A stretch of 28,601 nucleotides of DNA from a virus. The notes under the pieces are model-generated. The model was not told the DNA's origin, ran no database searches, and saw nothing but the letters and a program-made list of their open reading frames with translations. Positions 5,572 through 11,725 of the stretch are shown here, piece by piece. Numbering within the stretch: the stretch's first letter is position 1; every line of letters starts with the position of its first letter. Both the position numbers and the translations under genes were made by a program. The stretch lies in IMG/VR virus record IMGVR_UViG_3300021519_000003, positions 1-28,601 of that record. The stretch is one strand, 5' to 3'.

Positions 5572-5798
5572 TTGACCAAAAACTACAAAAACTAAGAGAA
5601 TTAGTTGAGTATTACAATTGGAAGTATGAATGTACCCGCCATATTGGTAAGCATTCATCTTGGGATGATTTAATACAAGCCAAGAAAAACCTTAAAGAAT
5701 ACAAAGCTAAAACCTATCCAGTAACAAGATTATTAACCCCTGCTCAACCATTTTTAAGAATGAATGATTGGACAGAACAATACGAAAACTATGAATGA
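5568..5798 (+). CDS. 76-residue hypothetical protein
   Basis: The ATG at 5568 overlaps the recombinase stop by four bases. The product starts MIDQKLQKLRELVEYYNWKYE, has a helical Lys-rich middle (DDLIQAKKNLKEYKAK), then TYPVTRLLTPAQPF and an acidic, aromatic end (MNDWTEQYENYE). No membrane segment or metal site. Coupling with ERF suggests a recombination-linked helper, but there is no recognised family. Confidence 0.75.
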   Translation: MIDQKLQKLRELVEYYNWKYECTRHIGKHSSWDDLIQAKKNLKEYKAKTYPVTRLLTPAQPFLRMNDWTEQYENYE

Positions 5799-5970
5799 AT
5801 TTCCTAGCATTGATTTAATGATTGGTCAATTAAATAAATCAATCACAGAAATAGAAGAAACATCTTTGTCAAACGAAAACTTTGTATTAAGAACATTAAA
5901 CGCAGCACTAAGACTAGCATTAGATATTAAGAAAGAAGAATTAAATTATTTTAAAACTAAAAACAATTAA
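5791..5970 (+). CDS. 59-residue helical hypothetical protein
   Basis: Starts at 5791 (MNEFPSIDLMIGQLNK), overlapping the preceding stop by eight bases; an upstream ATG at 5764 would overlap by 35 bases and is less likely. The product is nearly all helix, acidic then basic (ITEIEETSLSNENFVLRTLN, LALDIKKEELNYFKTKNN). No family recognised; a small dimeric helper protein would fit. Confidence 0.7.
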   Translation: MNEFPSIDLMIGQLNKSITEIEETSLSNENFVLRTLNAALRLALDIKKEELNYFKTKNN

Positions 5971-5971
5971 T

Positions 5972-6142
5972 ATGGGATATTCAACTTGCTGCGGAGCAGA
6001 AACCGATATGGAAGAAATAGGAATATGTCCTGAATGTATGGAACATTGCGATTTTGAAGAAGATGAAGAAGAAGAAATACAAAATGATAAAGATGCAGAA
6101 AACCAAATAGAAGAAGAACAAATTAATAAACAAAACAAATAA
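5972..6142 (+). CDS. Small zinc-ribbon-like acidic protein
   Basis: The product has 56 residues beginning MGYSTCCGAETDMEEIGICP. Cysteines at residues 6, 7, 19 and 22, followed by a HC pair (EHC), form a CC-x11-CPEC-type zinc ribbon. The second half is a very acidic Glu/Asp run that turns Gln/Asn/Lys-rich. Small Cys-ribbon proteins with this pattern occur widely in phages and often bind nucleic acid or protein partners. The acidic tail could mimic DNA, but this is speculation. It sits one base after the previous stop and two bases before the next gene. Confidence 0.7.
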   Translation: MGYSTCCGAETDMEEIGICPECMEHCDFEEDEEEEIQNDKDAENQIEEEQINKQNK

Positions 6143-6144
6143 AA

Positions 6145-6381
6145 ATGGAAAAGAAACAAAACTATGGTGCTTGGAAAAAAACAACATCAAAAGGCGAAGT
6201 GATTGAATTTACAATTGAGGACAAACGCTACTCAATGTGGTTAAATCAATACAAAAAGCCAGAATCTAAAGAACCAGATTACAAGATTTACCCTAATGAT
6301 TACAAGCCAAAAGCTGAAAACAAAATGGAATATCAAACTCCAGTAAATCAACAAGAAAGCGAAGATGACTTGCCGTTTTAA
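6145..6381 (+). CDS. Small protein with SSB-like C-terminal tip
   Basis: The product has 78 residues. The N-terminal half (NYGAWKKTTSKGEVIEFTIE, then KRYSMWLNQYKKP) is beta-like with exposed Trp/Tyr and many Lys, as in nucleic-acid-binding OB-type strands. A disordered Pro/Gln/Glu linker leads to the end EDDLPF, which matches the acidic tip (consensus DDDIPF) that bacterial SSB uses to bind host repair and replication proteins. The body is too short for a normal 110-residue OB fold. It is probably a minimal ssDNA-binding or SSB-mimic protein working with ERF. Confidence 0.65.
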   Translation: MEKKQNYGAWKKTTSKGEVIEFTIEDKRYSMWLNQYKKPESKEPDYKIYPNDYKPKAENKMEYQTPVNQQESEDDLPF

Positions 6382-6404
6382 TTAACTATCTAAAAACAAA
6401 AACT

Positions 6405-6599
6405 ATGAGCCAAAACAAACAAATAGCAGATTACCTAAATAAAGGTAAAAAGCTAACTACATTAGATGCCTTGAGTAAATTCGGTTGCTTTAGATTAGCA
6501 TCACGAATTAATGATCTAAGGAATGAAGGGATGAAAATATCTACAAAGATTATCAAACTAGAGAATAAGAAGCAGATTGCCCAATATTCAATAAAATAG
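6405..6599 (+). CDS. Small winged-helix/HTH DNA-binding protein
   Basis: The product has 64 residues beginning MSQNKQIADYLNKGKKLTTL. DALSKFGCFRLASRINDLRNEG resembles a helix-turn-helix with recognition helix RLASRINDLR, followed by a short hairpin (MKISTKIIKLENKKQIAQYSI) that could be the wing. This is a common small phage HTH form. Its 3' end overlaps the promoter at 6577-6609, so it ends the first early operon and could regulate that promoter. Target unknown. Confidence 0.75.
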   Translation: MSQNKQIADYLNKGKKLTTLDALSKFGCFRLASRINDLRNEGMKISTKIIKLENKKQIAQYSIK

Positions 6600-6609
6600 G
6601 TTATCTTTG
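6577..6609 (+). promoter_or_regulatory. Promoter for structured RNA and replication gene
   Basis: TTG (6577-6579), a 22-nt spacer and TATCTTTG (6602-6609) fit the Bacteroidetes consensus. The -7 element is identical to that of the early promoter at 3758. A start near 6614 would put the first hairpin at the extreme 5' end of the RNA. Confidence 0.65.
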
Positions 6610-6612
6610 CCA

Positions 6613-6700
6613 TAGGTGTAGGATACCTAATTTTAAACTTATTGGCTCGAAGCTGAACCCCTAATCCTACTGGGGGGAATGCCTAGAGCCTTTTTATTTT
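6613..6700 (+). ncRNA. Structured leader/small RNA with kissing loops
   Basis: Hairpin 1 is TAGGT (6613-6617) / ACCTA (6625-6629) with loop GTAGGAT. A second long hairpin has GGCTC (6644-6648) / GAGCC (6686-6690), an inner GC/GC (6652-6653, 6681-6682) and CCCC (6658-6661) / GGGG (6672-6675), closing a loop that contains ATCCTAC (6664-6670). The two loops are perfectly complementary over 7 nt, allowing a kissing interaction. The T-rich tract TTTTTATTTT (6691-6700) makes the second hairpin terminator-like, ending exactly at the ATG of the replication gene. It could be a discrete RNA of about 80 nt or an attenuator. Function is inferred. Confidence 0.65.
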
Positions 6701-7411
6701 ATGAAAAGCAATTCATATTATTTCAGCCACGATTATAACGCTGCAAATGATACAAAAGTCCTTTTTTTAAGGCATCAATTAGGGATGGAGGGTTATGGGA
6801 TTTATTGGTATTTAATTGAACAATTAGCAAATGCAGGGGGAAAATTACCTTTAGAATTAATACCTGTTTTAGCTATGCAGATGCATTGCACAGATGTAAA
6901 AGTTAATGGGGTACTTATGAATTTTGGTCTATTTACCCTTGATTCAGGCGAATTTTGGTCTGAAAGATTACAGAATCATTTAGAATTAAGGCTAAAACTA
7001 AGTGAAAGTGGGAAAACAGGAGCAAATAATAGGTGGGGTAATAGGGTGGCTATTGGGGAGGGTAATGCAAAGGAAAGAAAAGAAAAGGAAATAAAAGGAA
7101 AAGAAAGTAAAGTAAATGAAATTAAACTAATAGATATAGATTTTAATAAGTTTTGGGATATATACGATTATAAGAAATCTAAGGACAAAGCAGAAAAGGC
7201 TTGGAAAACTTTAAATAAAGAAGAAAAGGCTTTAGCTTTACAAAACGCACCATTATACGTTAAGTCAACACCAGATAAACAATTTAGAAAGCATCCAACA
7301 ACATACTTAAACAATAAAAATTTCAACGATGAAATCATTGAACGAACTATTAGTACAAAACTTACCTATGCAGAACGTGAGTGGGAGAAGTTTAAGCAGC
7401 TTGGACAATGA
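6701..7411 (+). CDS. DUF4373 replication initiator-like protein
   Basis: The product has 236 residues. The N-terminal 110 residues (YYFSHDYNAANDTKVLFLRH, GMEGYGIYWYLIEQLANAGG, then GKTGANNRWGN) match the DUF4373 / Lin1244-Lin1753 N-terminal domain found in phage and plasmid replication proteins with a winged-helix fold. A Lys/Glu-rich linker (about 120-140) precedes a C-terminal domain with FNKFWDIYDYKKSKDKAEKAW and HPTTYLNNKNF, which resembles primosomal DnaT/DnaD-type C-terminal motifs. It probably marks the phage origin and helps load the host helicase. Its ATG sits directly behind a terminator-like RNA, so expression may be attenuated. Confidence 0.85.
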   Translation: MKSNSYYFSHDYNAANDTKVLFLRHQLGMEGYGIYWYLIEQLANAGGKLPLELIPVLAMQMHCTDVKVNGVLMNFGLFTLDSGEFWSERLQNHLELRLKLSESGKTGANNRWGNRVAIGEGNAKERKEKEIKGKESKVNEIKLIDIDFNKFWDIYDYKKSKDKAEKAWKTLNKEEKALALQNAPLYVKSTPDKQFRKHPTTYLNNKNFNDEIIERTISTKLTYAEREWEKFKQLGQ

Positions 7412-8030
7412 TGAACTAAAGGTATTTAAGGCTTTAGAATCAATGGGTATTAGACAATGCTCAAGAATTGAGGTAGTAGAACATCTAAAAACTTGCCTTG
7501 CATTAAGTGGCACTCAAATGCCTACAAATGAGATATTCCAGCTTTGCGTTTCATTTGTGATTGAATCATATGGGCAATACAAACTAAAAGAATTAGGAAC
7601 TGCCTTTAAGATGTTTGCAGAGGATAAATTTTCTATTGATAAGCATATAAATTTTAGCCCTAAATTAATTGGGGAGGTAATGAATGCCTATAAGAAAATA
7701 GCCATCCAAGTAAGAAACAAGATTGAAGTAAACGAAATAAACGAAATATCAGTGCAAATAGATGAAGAACAAGTAATGAAAGATGAAGCGGAGTATTGGA
7801 AAACATCTAAGAAAGATTGGCGGTTTTTAAACTATCAATGTTTTGATTATCTCTGGAAGCGAAAGTTAATTAAGATAAGTCCAGATAAGGCAGAATTAAT
7901 AAAAGCTAGGGTAAATGCCTATAATTTGGCACAGGCTAGAAAACCTGAAGATATTTTAACAGATCAAGAAACTATTAGACAACAATGCAAAAAATATTCA
8001 TTAAAACTTTATTACGATAACGAGTTATGA
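7368..8030 (+). CDS. Hypothetical replication-region protein
   Basis: The product has 220 residues from ATG 7368; the frame is open to an ATG at 7329, but that start would overlap the DUF4373 gene by 83 nt. It has helical segments (DNDELKVFKALESMGIRQCS, TNEIFQLCVSFVIESYGQYK, ELGTAFKMFAEDKF), a linker (EVNEINEISVQIDEEQ) and a Trp/Tyr-rich C-terminal part (YWKTSKKDWRFLNYQCFDYLWKRKLI). It follows the replication initiator in an overlapping arrangement, so a helicase-loader or initiation partner role is plausible. No P-loop is present and the family is not recognised. Confidence 0.75.
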   Translation: MQNVSGRSLSSLDNDELKVFKALESMGIRQCSRIEVVEHLKTCLALSGTQMPTNEIFQLCVSFVIESYGQYKLKELGTAFKMFAEDKFSIDKHINFSPKLIGEVMNAYKKIAIQVRNKIEVNEINEISVQIDEEQVMKDEAEYWKTSKKDWRFLNYQCFDYLWKRKLIKISPDKAELIKARVNAYNLAQARKPEDILTDQETIRQQCKKYSLKLYYDNEL

Positions 8031-8233
8031 TAGAAACATATATACCTATGGAAGATGTACTTATTAGAGTAAAATACCATCCTGATATTACAAAAGAAGA
8101 AAAGGCACAATTTGAAGAACAAGTTAAAGGCATTTATATGTCTGATAAAAGAAATAAGAAAGTATTTAAACCTATAACAAAAAACCAACAAAGAAATGAA
8201 AACAGCAATGGAAATGGCATTAGCAAGGATTGA
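8027..8233 (+). CDS. 68-residue hypothetical protein
   Basis: The ATG at 8027 overlaps the previous TGA (ATGA). The product starts MIETYIPMEDVLIRVKYHPD, with a beta-alpha start and an acidic helix (TKEEKAQFEEQVKGIYMSD), then a basic Asn/Gln/Lys tail that looks disordered. It overlaps the next frame by 38 bases. No recognisable domain. It belongs to a run of small early proteins of unknown role. Confidence 0.65.
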   Translation: MIETYIPMEDVLIRVKYHPDITKEEKAQFEEQVKGIYMSDKRNKKVFKPITKNQQRNENSNGNGISKD

Positions 8234-8417
8234 AATGCTTTATATAGAAAAAGATAGCGTTCATTGGGAAATGTTTAAGAATGATTGTATGGAAAAAGAA
8301 AAAGAGCAGATAATAGATGCACATTTAAACGGACAATCAGACCATCATTTTAGTTTAGAATCAAAAATGGCAGAAGTAGAAAAATACTACAATAAAACCT
8401 ATAACCAAAAAAAATAA
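8196..8417 (+). CDS. 73-residue helical acidic/basic protein
   Basis: Starts MKTAMEMALARIEMLYIEKD and continues with charged helices (WEMFKNDCMEKEKEQIIDAH, LESKMAEVEKYYNKTYNQKK). A DAHLNGQSDH turn carries three His nearby, which is not a known metal motif. The start overlaps the upstream gene by 38 bases; an internal ATG at 8208 is an alternative. No family recognised. Confidence 0.65.
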   Translation: MKTAMEMALARIEMLYIEKDSVHWEMFKNDCMEKEKEQIIDAHLNGQSDHHFSLESKMAEVEKYYNKTYNQKK

Positions 8418-8420
8418 CCT

Positions 8421-8501
8421 ATGAAAATTGCAATCGGAATCTTATGTATTTTCCTAATATGGATAATCTATGAAATTAAAAACGCACCCTATGAAAATTA
8501 A
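8421..8501 (+). CDS. 26-residue single-TM microprotein
   Basis: ATG at 8421, three bases after the previous stop; TAA at 8499-8501. The sequence is a membrane helix (KIAIGILCIFLIWIIYEI) with a short polar end KNAPYEN. It overlaps the next TM gene's start (8491) by 11 bases in another frame. Two adjacent tiny membrane proteins suggest a paired function or a translational coupling device. Function unknown. Confidence 0.45.
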   Translation: MKIAIGILCIFLIWIIYEIKNAPYEN

Positions 8502-8607
8502 ACCATTAGAATTATTAAAGTTCTTCTTTATTTCAGTACCAGTATTCTTAGTTGTTTACTGTTCTGCAATACTTTACATAGAAATTAAAGAATTTATAAA
8601 ACGATGA
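8491..8607 (+). CDS. 38-residue single-TM microprotein
   Basis: ATG at 8491 to TGA at 8605-8607. A basic start (MKIKPLELLK) and end (EIKEFIKR) flank a long hydrophobic helix (FFFISVPVFLVVYCSAILYI). It overlaps the preceding TM frame by 11 bases and the next gene by the ATGA pattern at 8604-8607, which supports real translation. A role in membrane-level exclusion or host interference is possible but unproven. Confidence 0.5.
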   Translation: MKIKPLELLKFFFISVPVFLVVYCSAILYIEIKEFIKR

Positions 8608-8879
8608 TATATCAACTAGAAAAAACAATAGATGTATTAACTCCATTAGGATATGGCAAGGCAATAGCTTGGATAGACTATGGATCAGATACAAACACAG
8701 TATGGAAAGTTGTTTTATATGATACTGGTATGGTAAGGAACTTTTATGATGATGACATACTTGTTTACCCTAATGCAATGGACGGCGGCAAAATAGATGA
8801 GAATTATTTTAGTAAAAATATCCCTAGTAATAAACAATTTATTAAAGGATTAAAGAACCATTTTAAACCTAATGAGTAA
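8604..8879 (+). CDS. 91-residue hypothetical protein, SH3-like
   Basis: The start overlaps the previous stop (ATGA). The first two-thirds reads as a small beta-barrel: VLTPLGYGKAIAWIDYGSD, WKVVLYDTGMVRNFYDDDIL, a pattern (G-x-G-x-A, W-x-V-x-L-Y, then D-x-x-I) seen in SH3-like or Tudor-like folds. A basic helix (NKQFIKGLKNHFK) ends the protein. No catalytic motif. It likely binds nucleic acid or a partner; family not recognised. Confidence 0.7.
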   Translation: MIYQLEKTIDVLTPLGYGKAIAWIDYGSDTNTVWKVVLYDTGMVRNFYDDDILVYPNAMDGGKIDENYFSKNIPSNKQFIKGLKNHFKPNE

Positions 8880-9078
8880 AATAGCAGGACACGAGAACGC
8901 ACAACCAATAAGAATGATATTTATAGACACAAAAGAAGAAATAGAATTTAAATCAGTCGCCTACGCAAAAAGAGTAACAGGAGTAAATGAATACCAAATA
9001 AAGGAATCTTTAAGCCCTATAAAAAAGAAGCGGTTTGATTACCAAGATCGAAAAATAACGTTTCGTATCAAAAAGTAA
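8872..9078 (+). CDS. 68-residue basic protein, NUMOD-like pattern
   Basis: The product contains EEIEFKSVAYAKRVTGVNEY then QIKESLSPIKKKRFDYQDRKITFRIKK. The order of a beta-hairpin, a helix with a V-A-x-A-K-R-V-T-G-V core, and a basic end resembles the small NUMOD1-type DNA-binding repeat found with HNH/GIY-YIG nucleases, and an HNH-type gene follows directly. The similarity is by eye and weak. It overlaps the previous stop by eight bases. Confidence 0.6.
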   Translation: MSKIAGHENAQPIRMIFIDTKEEIEFKSVAYAKRVTGVNEYQIKESLSPIKKKRFDYQDRKITFRIKK

Positions 9079-9080
9079 CT

Positions 9081-9088
9081 TAGTTTTG
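9081..9088 (+). promoter_or_regulatory. TAnnTTTG element abutting NinG gene
   Basis: TAGTTTTG lies only four bases before the ATG at 9093. If it is a -7 element, transcription would begin at or next to the start codon, giving a leaderless message. There is no TTG at 17-23 nt upstream. Confidence 0.4.
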
Positions 9089-9092
9089 CATT

Positions 9093-9464
9093 ATGGCATT
9101 ACCTACGATTCCCAAATTAACGGCAAAGGCTCAAACAATATTTAACAGATATATCCGTACAAGGGATTCACAAGACGGATTTTTTACTTGTATTTCTTGC
9201 GGTCAAGTTAAAGGACACGAAGTTATGGATGCTGGTCATTATGTCCCAGTCAAAGGAAGTTCTGCATTAAGATTTGATGAATATAACGTAAACGGAGAAT
9301 GTAAATCTTGCAATGGATTTGACCAATTTCACCTTATAGGCTACCGAAAGAACCTTATTGATAAAATAGGCGAAAGAATGGTAATGCACCTAGAAAGCCA
9401 ACATAGATTAATAAAGAAATGGTCTAGGACAGAATTAAACTACATAATAGAAAAGTATAAATAA
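9093..9464 (+). CDS. ninG: NinG/Rap-type recombination nuclease
   Basis: The product has 123 residues. It matches lambda NinG (Rap), a structure-specific nuclease that resolves recombination junctions. The core shows RTRDSQDGFFTCISCG (C33, C36), MDAGHYVPVKGSSALRFDEY (H49), then NGECKSCNGFDQFHLIGYRK (C70, C73), an HNH-like zinc site with a D/H pair. The C-terminus is a helical basic region (HRLIKKWSRTELNYIIEKYK). Together with the ERF annealase it makes a lambda-like recombination pair. The length is shorter than lambda NinG because the N-terminal extension is absent. Confidence 0.88.
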   Translation: MALPTIPKLTAKAQTIFNRYIRTRDSQDGFFTCISCGQVKGHEVMDAGHYVPVKGSSALRFDEYNVNGECKSCNGFDQFHLIGYRKNLIDKIGERMVMHLESQHRLIKKWSRTELNYIIEKYK

Positions 9465-9586
9465 TGGCAAAAGGATTAACAACAGGCAAAGTAAACTTTG
9501 GCAGTAGAAAGAAAGGTAAATACAAAAAAAACTCTGGTCCTAAAGACAAACCAACAAAGAAATATGTAAAACAAGGAAGATGCTAA
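9464..9586 (+). CDS. 40-residue very basic protein
   Basis: ATG at 9464 shares a base with the NinG stop; TAA at 9584-9586 overlaps the ParB-like start. The peptide is rich in Lys, Gly, Ser and Thr (GSRKKGKYKKNSGP then KPTKKYVKQGRC), with no hydrophobic core, so it is probably disordered and could bind nucleic acid. Overlaps on both sides support translation. Function unknown. Confidence 0.55.
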   Translation: MAKGLTTGKVNFGSRKKGKYKKNSGPKDKPTKKYVKQGRC

Positions 9587-10008
9587 TAAACGAAATCAAA
9601 TCAAACCCTAATAATCCTAGAATTTGCCGTGATGCTAAATTCAAATTATTAGTTAAATCAATTCAAGAGTTTCCAGAAATGTTAGGATTGCGACCTATTG
9701 TGATTGATGAGAATAATGTTATTTTAGGAGGTAATCAAAGGTATCGTGCTTGTATAGAAGCTGGACTTTTAGATGTACCCGTTATTCACGCAAATAATCT
9801 TAGCGAAGAACAAAAAAAGCAATTTATCGTTCGTGATAATGTTAGCACAGGAGATTGGGATTTTGACCTATTGGCAAACGAATGGGGTATTCAAGATTTA
9901 GATAATTGGGGTTTAGATATACCAGCTTTTGCAAACAATGACATAGAAGAACCAAAGGACAATGCCAAAGGTGGCAAGACTTGTCCTAATTGTGGAGTAA
10001 CTTTGTAA
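9580..10008 (+). CDS. ParB/sulfiredoxin-like nuclease-fold protein
   Basis: The product has 142 residues. The ParB N-terminal fold is visible: NEIKSNPNNPR at the start, LVKSIQEFPEMLGLRPIVID, then VILGGNQRYRACIEAGLLDVPV, the G-G-x-x-R motif, followed by SEEQKKQFIVRDNVSTGDWD. Such domains bind nucleotides and in phages are often fused to DNA methyltransferases; here no methyltransferase follows. It ends in TCPNCGVTL, a half zinc-knuckle with only two Cys. The position just before terminase suggests a packaging or DNA-modification accessory role. TAACTTTG at 9998-10005 near its end may act as a promoter for terminase. Confidence 0.8.
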   Translation: MLINEIKSNPNNPRICRDAKFKLLVKSIQEFPEMLGLRPIVIDENNVILGGNQRYRACIEAGLLDVPVIHANNLSEEQKKQFIVRDNVSTGDWDFDLLANEWGIQDLDNWGLDIPAFANNDIEEPKDNAKGGKTCPNCGVTL

Positions 10009-10032
10009 GAATTAAGAAAGAGATTAGAGAAT

Positions 10033-10380
10033 ATGGCAAACGAACAAAATTTAATACCTGCTCAAAAAGGGGAAATAAGAAACCCTAATGGCAGACCGAA
10101 GGGAATACCAAACTCAAAGACTAGATTGCTAAGATTGTTAGAATTAGTCCAAGTAAAAACAAACCCAATTACAGGAGAGAAAGAGGAGTTTACTGTGGCA
10201 GAGCAATTAGATATGATGGTACTGCAAAAGGCATTCAAAGGAGATTTAAAGGCTTATCAGGAGATACTTGATAGACTAGAAGGCAGAGCAAAACAAACCA
10301 ATGAGATAGAACTATCTGGAGGACTGCAAGTAAATTGGGAGGAGAAGAAAACTTACGTTGAAAAAACAGGAAGCCTATAA
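10033..10380 (+). CDS. Putative small terminase subunit (DUF5681-like)
   Basis: The product has 115 residues. It carries the KGEIRNPNGRPKGIPNSKTR motif of DUF5681-type proteins that lie next to large terminases, followed by a helical part (TVAEQLDMMVLQKAFKGDLK, YQEILDRLEGRAKQ). The basic N-terminal GRPKG segment resembles an AT-hook-like DNA contact. Its last base overlaps the ATG of the large subunit, as usual for TerS-TerL pairs. It would recognise packaging sites. Function is inferred from motif and position. Confidence 0.75.
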   Translation: MANEQNLIPAQKGEIRNPNGRPKGIPNSKTRLLRLLELVQVKTNPITGEKEEFTVAEQLDMMVLQKAFKGDLKAYQEILDRLEGRAKQTNEIELSGGLQVNWEEKKTYVEKTGSL

Positions 10381-11690
10381 TGGAATTATCCATAAAACAA
10401 ACAACTGCTTTAGACCTATTAGAAGATAAAACAACAAATGAGATTCTATTTGGAGGAGGAGCAGGAGGTGGTAAGACTGCATTAGGTTGCTACTGGCAAC
10501 TTAAACAAAGATTAAAATATCCCAATACAAGAGGACTAATTGGGAGAGCCGTGTTAAAAACCCTAAAAGAAACTACCTTAGTCTCCTTCTTTCAGATAGC
10601 TAAAATGCAAGGATTAGAAGCTAACAAGCATTTTAAATTTAATGCTCAATCTTCTACAATAGAATTTCCTAATGGTTCTACTATCCTACTCAAAGACCTT
10701 TACTCCTACCCTTCCGACCCTAACTTTGATGAATTAGGTTCATTAGAGATTACCGATGCTTTTATAGATGAGGCTAATCAAGTAGATGACAAGGCTAGAA
10801 ATATTATCAAATCAAGGATAAGATTTCAATTAGACCAAAATGATTTAGTACCTAAGATTCTATACACTTGCAACCCAGCTAAGAATTGGACTTATTCGGA
10901 ATTCTACAAGCCACAACAAGAAAATACAATATCTAAGAATAAAAGATTCATTACTTCCTTAATAGATGATAATCCGTACATATCTAAACATTACAAGGAG
11001 AACTTGCTAACTTTGGATAGTGTCTCAAAAGAAAGGCTTTTATTCGGTAACTGGGAGTATTTAGATGACCCTGCTCAATTAATAGATTATGATAAAATAC
11101 TTGACACTTTTACCAATAGTTTTGTTCCTGTTGGTGATTCTTACATTACTTGTGATGTGGCACGTTTTGGTAATGATAGCACTGTTATTGGTATATGGAA
11201 TGGGTTTCGTGTTAGGTTTTATCAATTCAATGGTAAATCAGTTGTTGAAGTCGCTGAACTTATAAAGAACTTTGCAACAGAACATAAAGTTCCTTCATCA
11301 AACATTGTTTGTGATGAGGATGGAGTAGGAGGTGGAGTAGTAGATATTCTACGATGCAAGGGCTTTGTAAATAATAGTTCTCCATTAATAAATCCTATTA
11401 CTAAGCAAAAGGAAAACTTTGATAACTTAAAGTCTCAATGCTATTTTAAATTAGCTGATTTAGTAAACAAAGCAGAACTTTACATTCAAGCAGATGGGAA
11501 ACAAAAACAATTAATCATTCAGGAACTAGAACAAGTGAAACAAAAGTCCGTTGATAATGATATGAAGAAAGGAGTAATACCAAAGGATAAAGTCAAAGCT
11601 GCAATAGGTCGTTCTCCAGATTTTAGTGATTGTTTGGCAATGAGAATGTTCTTTGAATATACTCCAAGATTTCAAGTAAGTGTATTTTGA
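10380..11690 (+). CDS. terL: Large terminase subunit
   Basis: The product has 436 residues. ATPase: Walker A GGGAGGGKT (25-33) and Walker B with acidic pair AFIDEA (D130, E131), followed by the coupling stretch ILYTCNPAKNW. RNase H-like nuclease: ITCDVARFGNDST (D259), NIVCDEDGVGGG (D312), and SPDFSDCLAMR (D417). This is the packaging motor that cuts concatemers and drives DNA into the prohead. The length is normal for the family. It pairs with the overlapping upstream small subunit and the portal downstream. Confidence 0.96.
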   Translation: MELSIKQTTALDLLEDKTTNEILFGGGAGGGKTALGCYWQLKQRLKYPNTRGLIGRAVLKTLKETTLVSFFQIAKMQGLEANKHFKFNAQSSTIEFPNGSTILLKDLYSYPSDPNFDELGSLEITDAFIDEANQVDDKARNIIKSRIRFQLDQNDLVPKILYTCNPAKNWTYSEFYKPQQENTISKNKRFITSLIDDNPYISKHYKENLLTLDSVSKERLLFGNWEYLDDPAQLIDYDKILDTFTNSFVPVGDSYITCDVARFGNDSTVIGIWNGFRVRFYQFNGKSVVEVAELIKNFATEHKVPSSNIVCDEDGVGGGVVDILRCKGFVNNSSPLINPITKQKENFDNLKSQCYFKLADLVNKAELYIQADGKQKQLIIQELEQVKQKSVDNDMKKGVIPKDKVKAAIGRSPDFSDCLAMRMFFEYTPRFQVSVF

Positions 11691-11701
11691 TGTAAAAATC
11701 A

Positions 11702-11709
11702 TAACTTTG
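11702..11709 (+). promoter_or_regulatory. TAnnTTTG element before portal
   Basis: TAACTTTG ends 16 nt before the portal ATG in the 35-nt gap after terminase. A TTTG at 11686-11689 is only 12 nt upstream, short for a -33 element, so this is a tentative promoter for the head module. Confidence 0.4.
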
Positions 11710-11725
11710 TTTAAATTCTAATAAT

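Noticed and set aside
5941-6190. Two Ser/Phe-rich minus-strand frames
   Set aside because: They are the complement of the Glu/Asp-rich tail of the zinc-ribbon gene; low-complexity reverse reading.
9998-10005. TAACTTTG near the end of the ParB-like gene as a terminase promoter
   Set aside because: It lies in coding sequence with no properly spaced TTG, and such motifs are expected by chance in AT-rich DNA; kept only as a remark.
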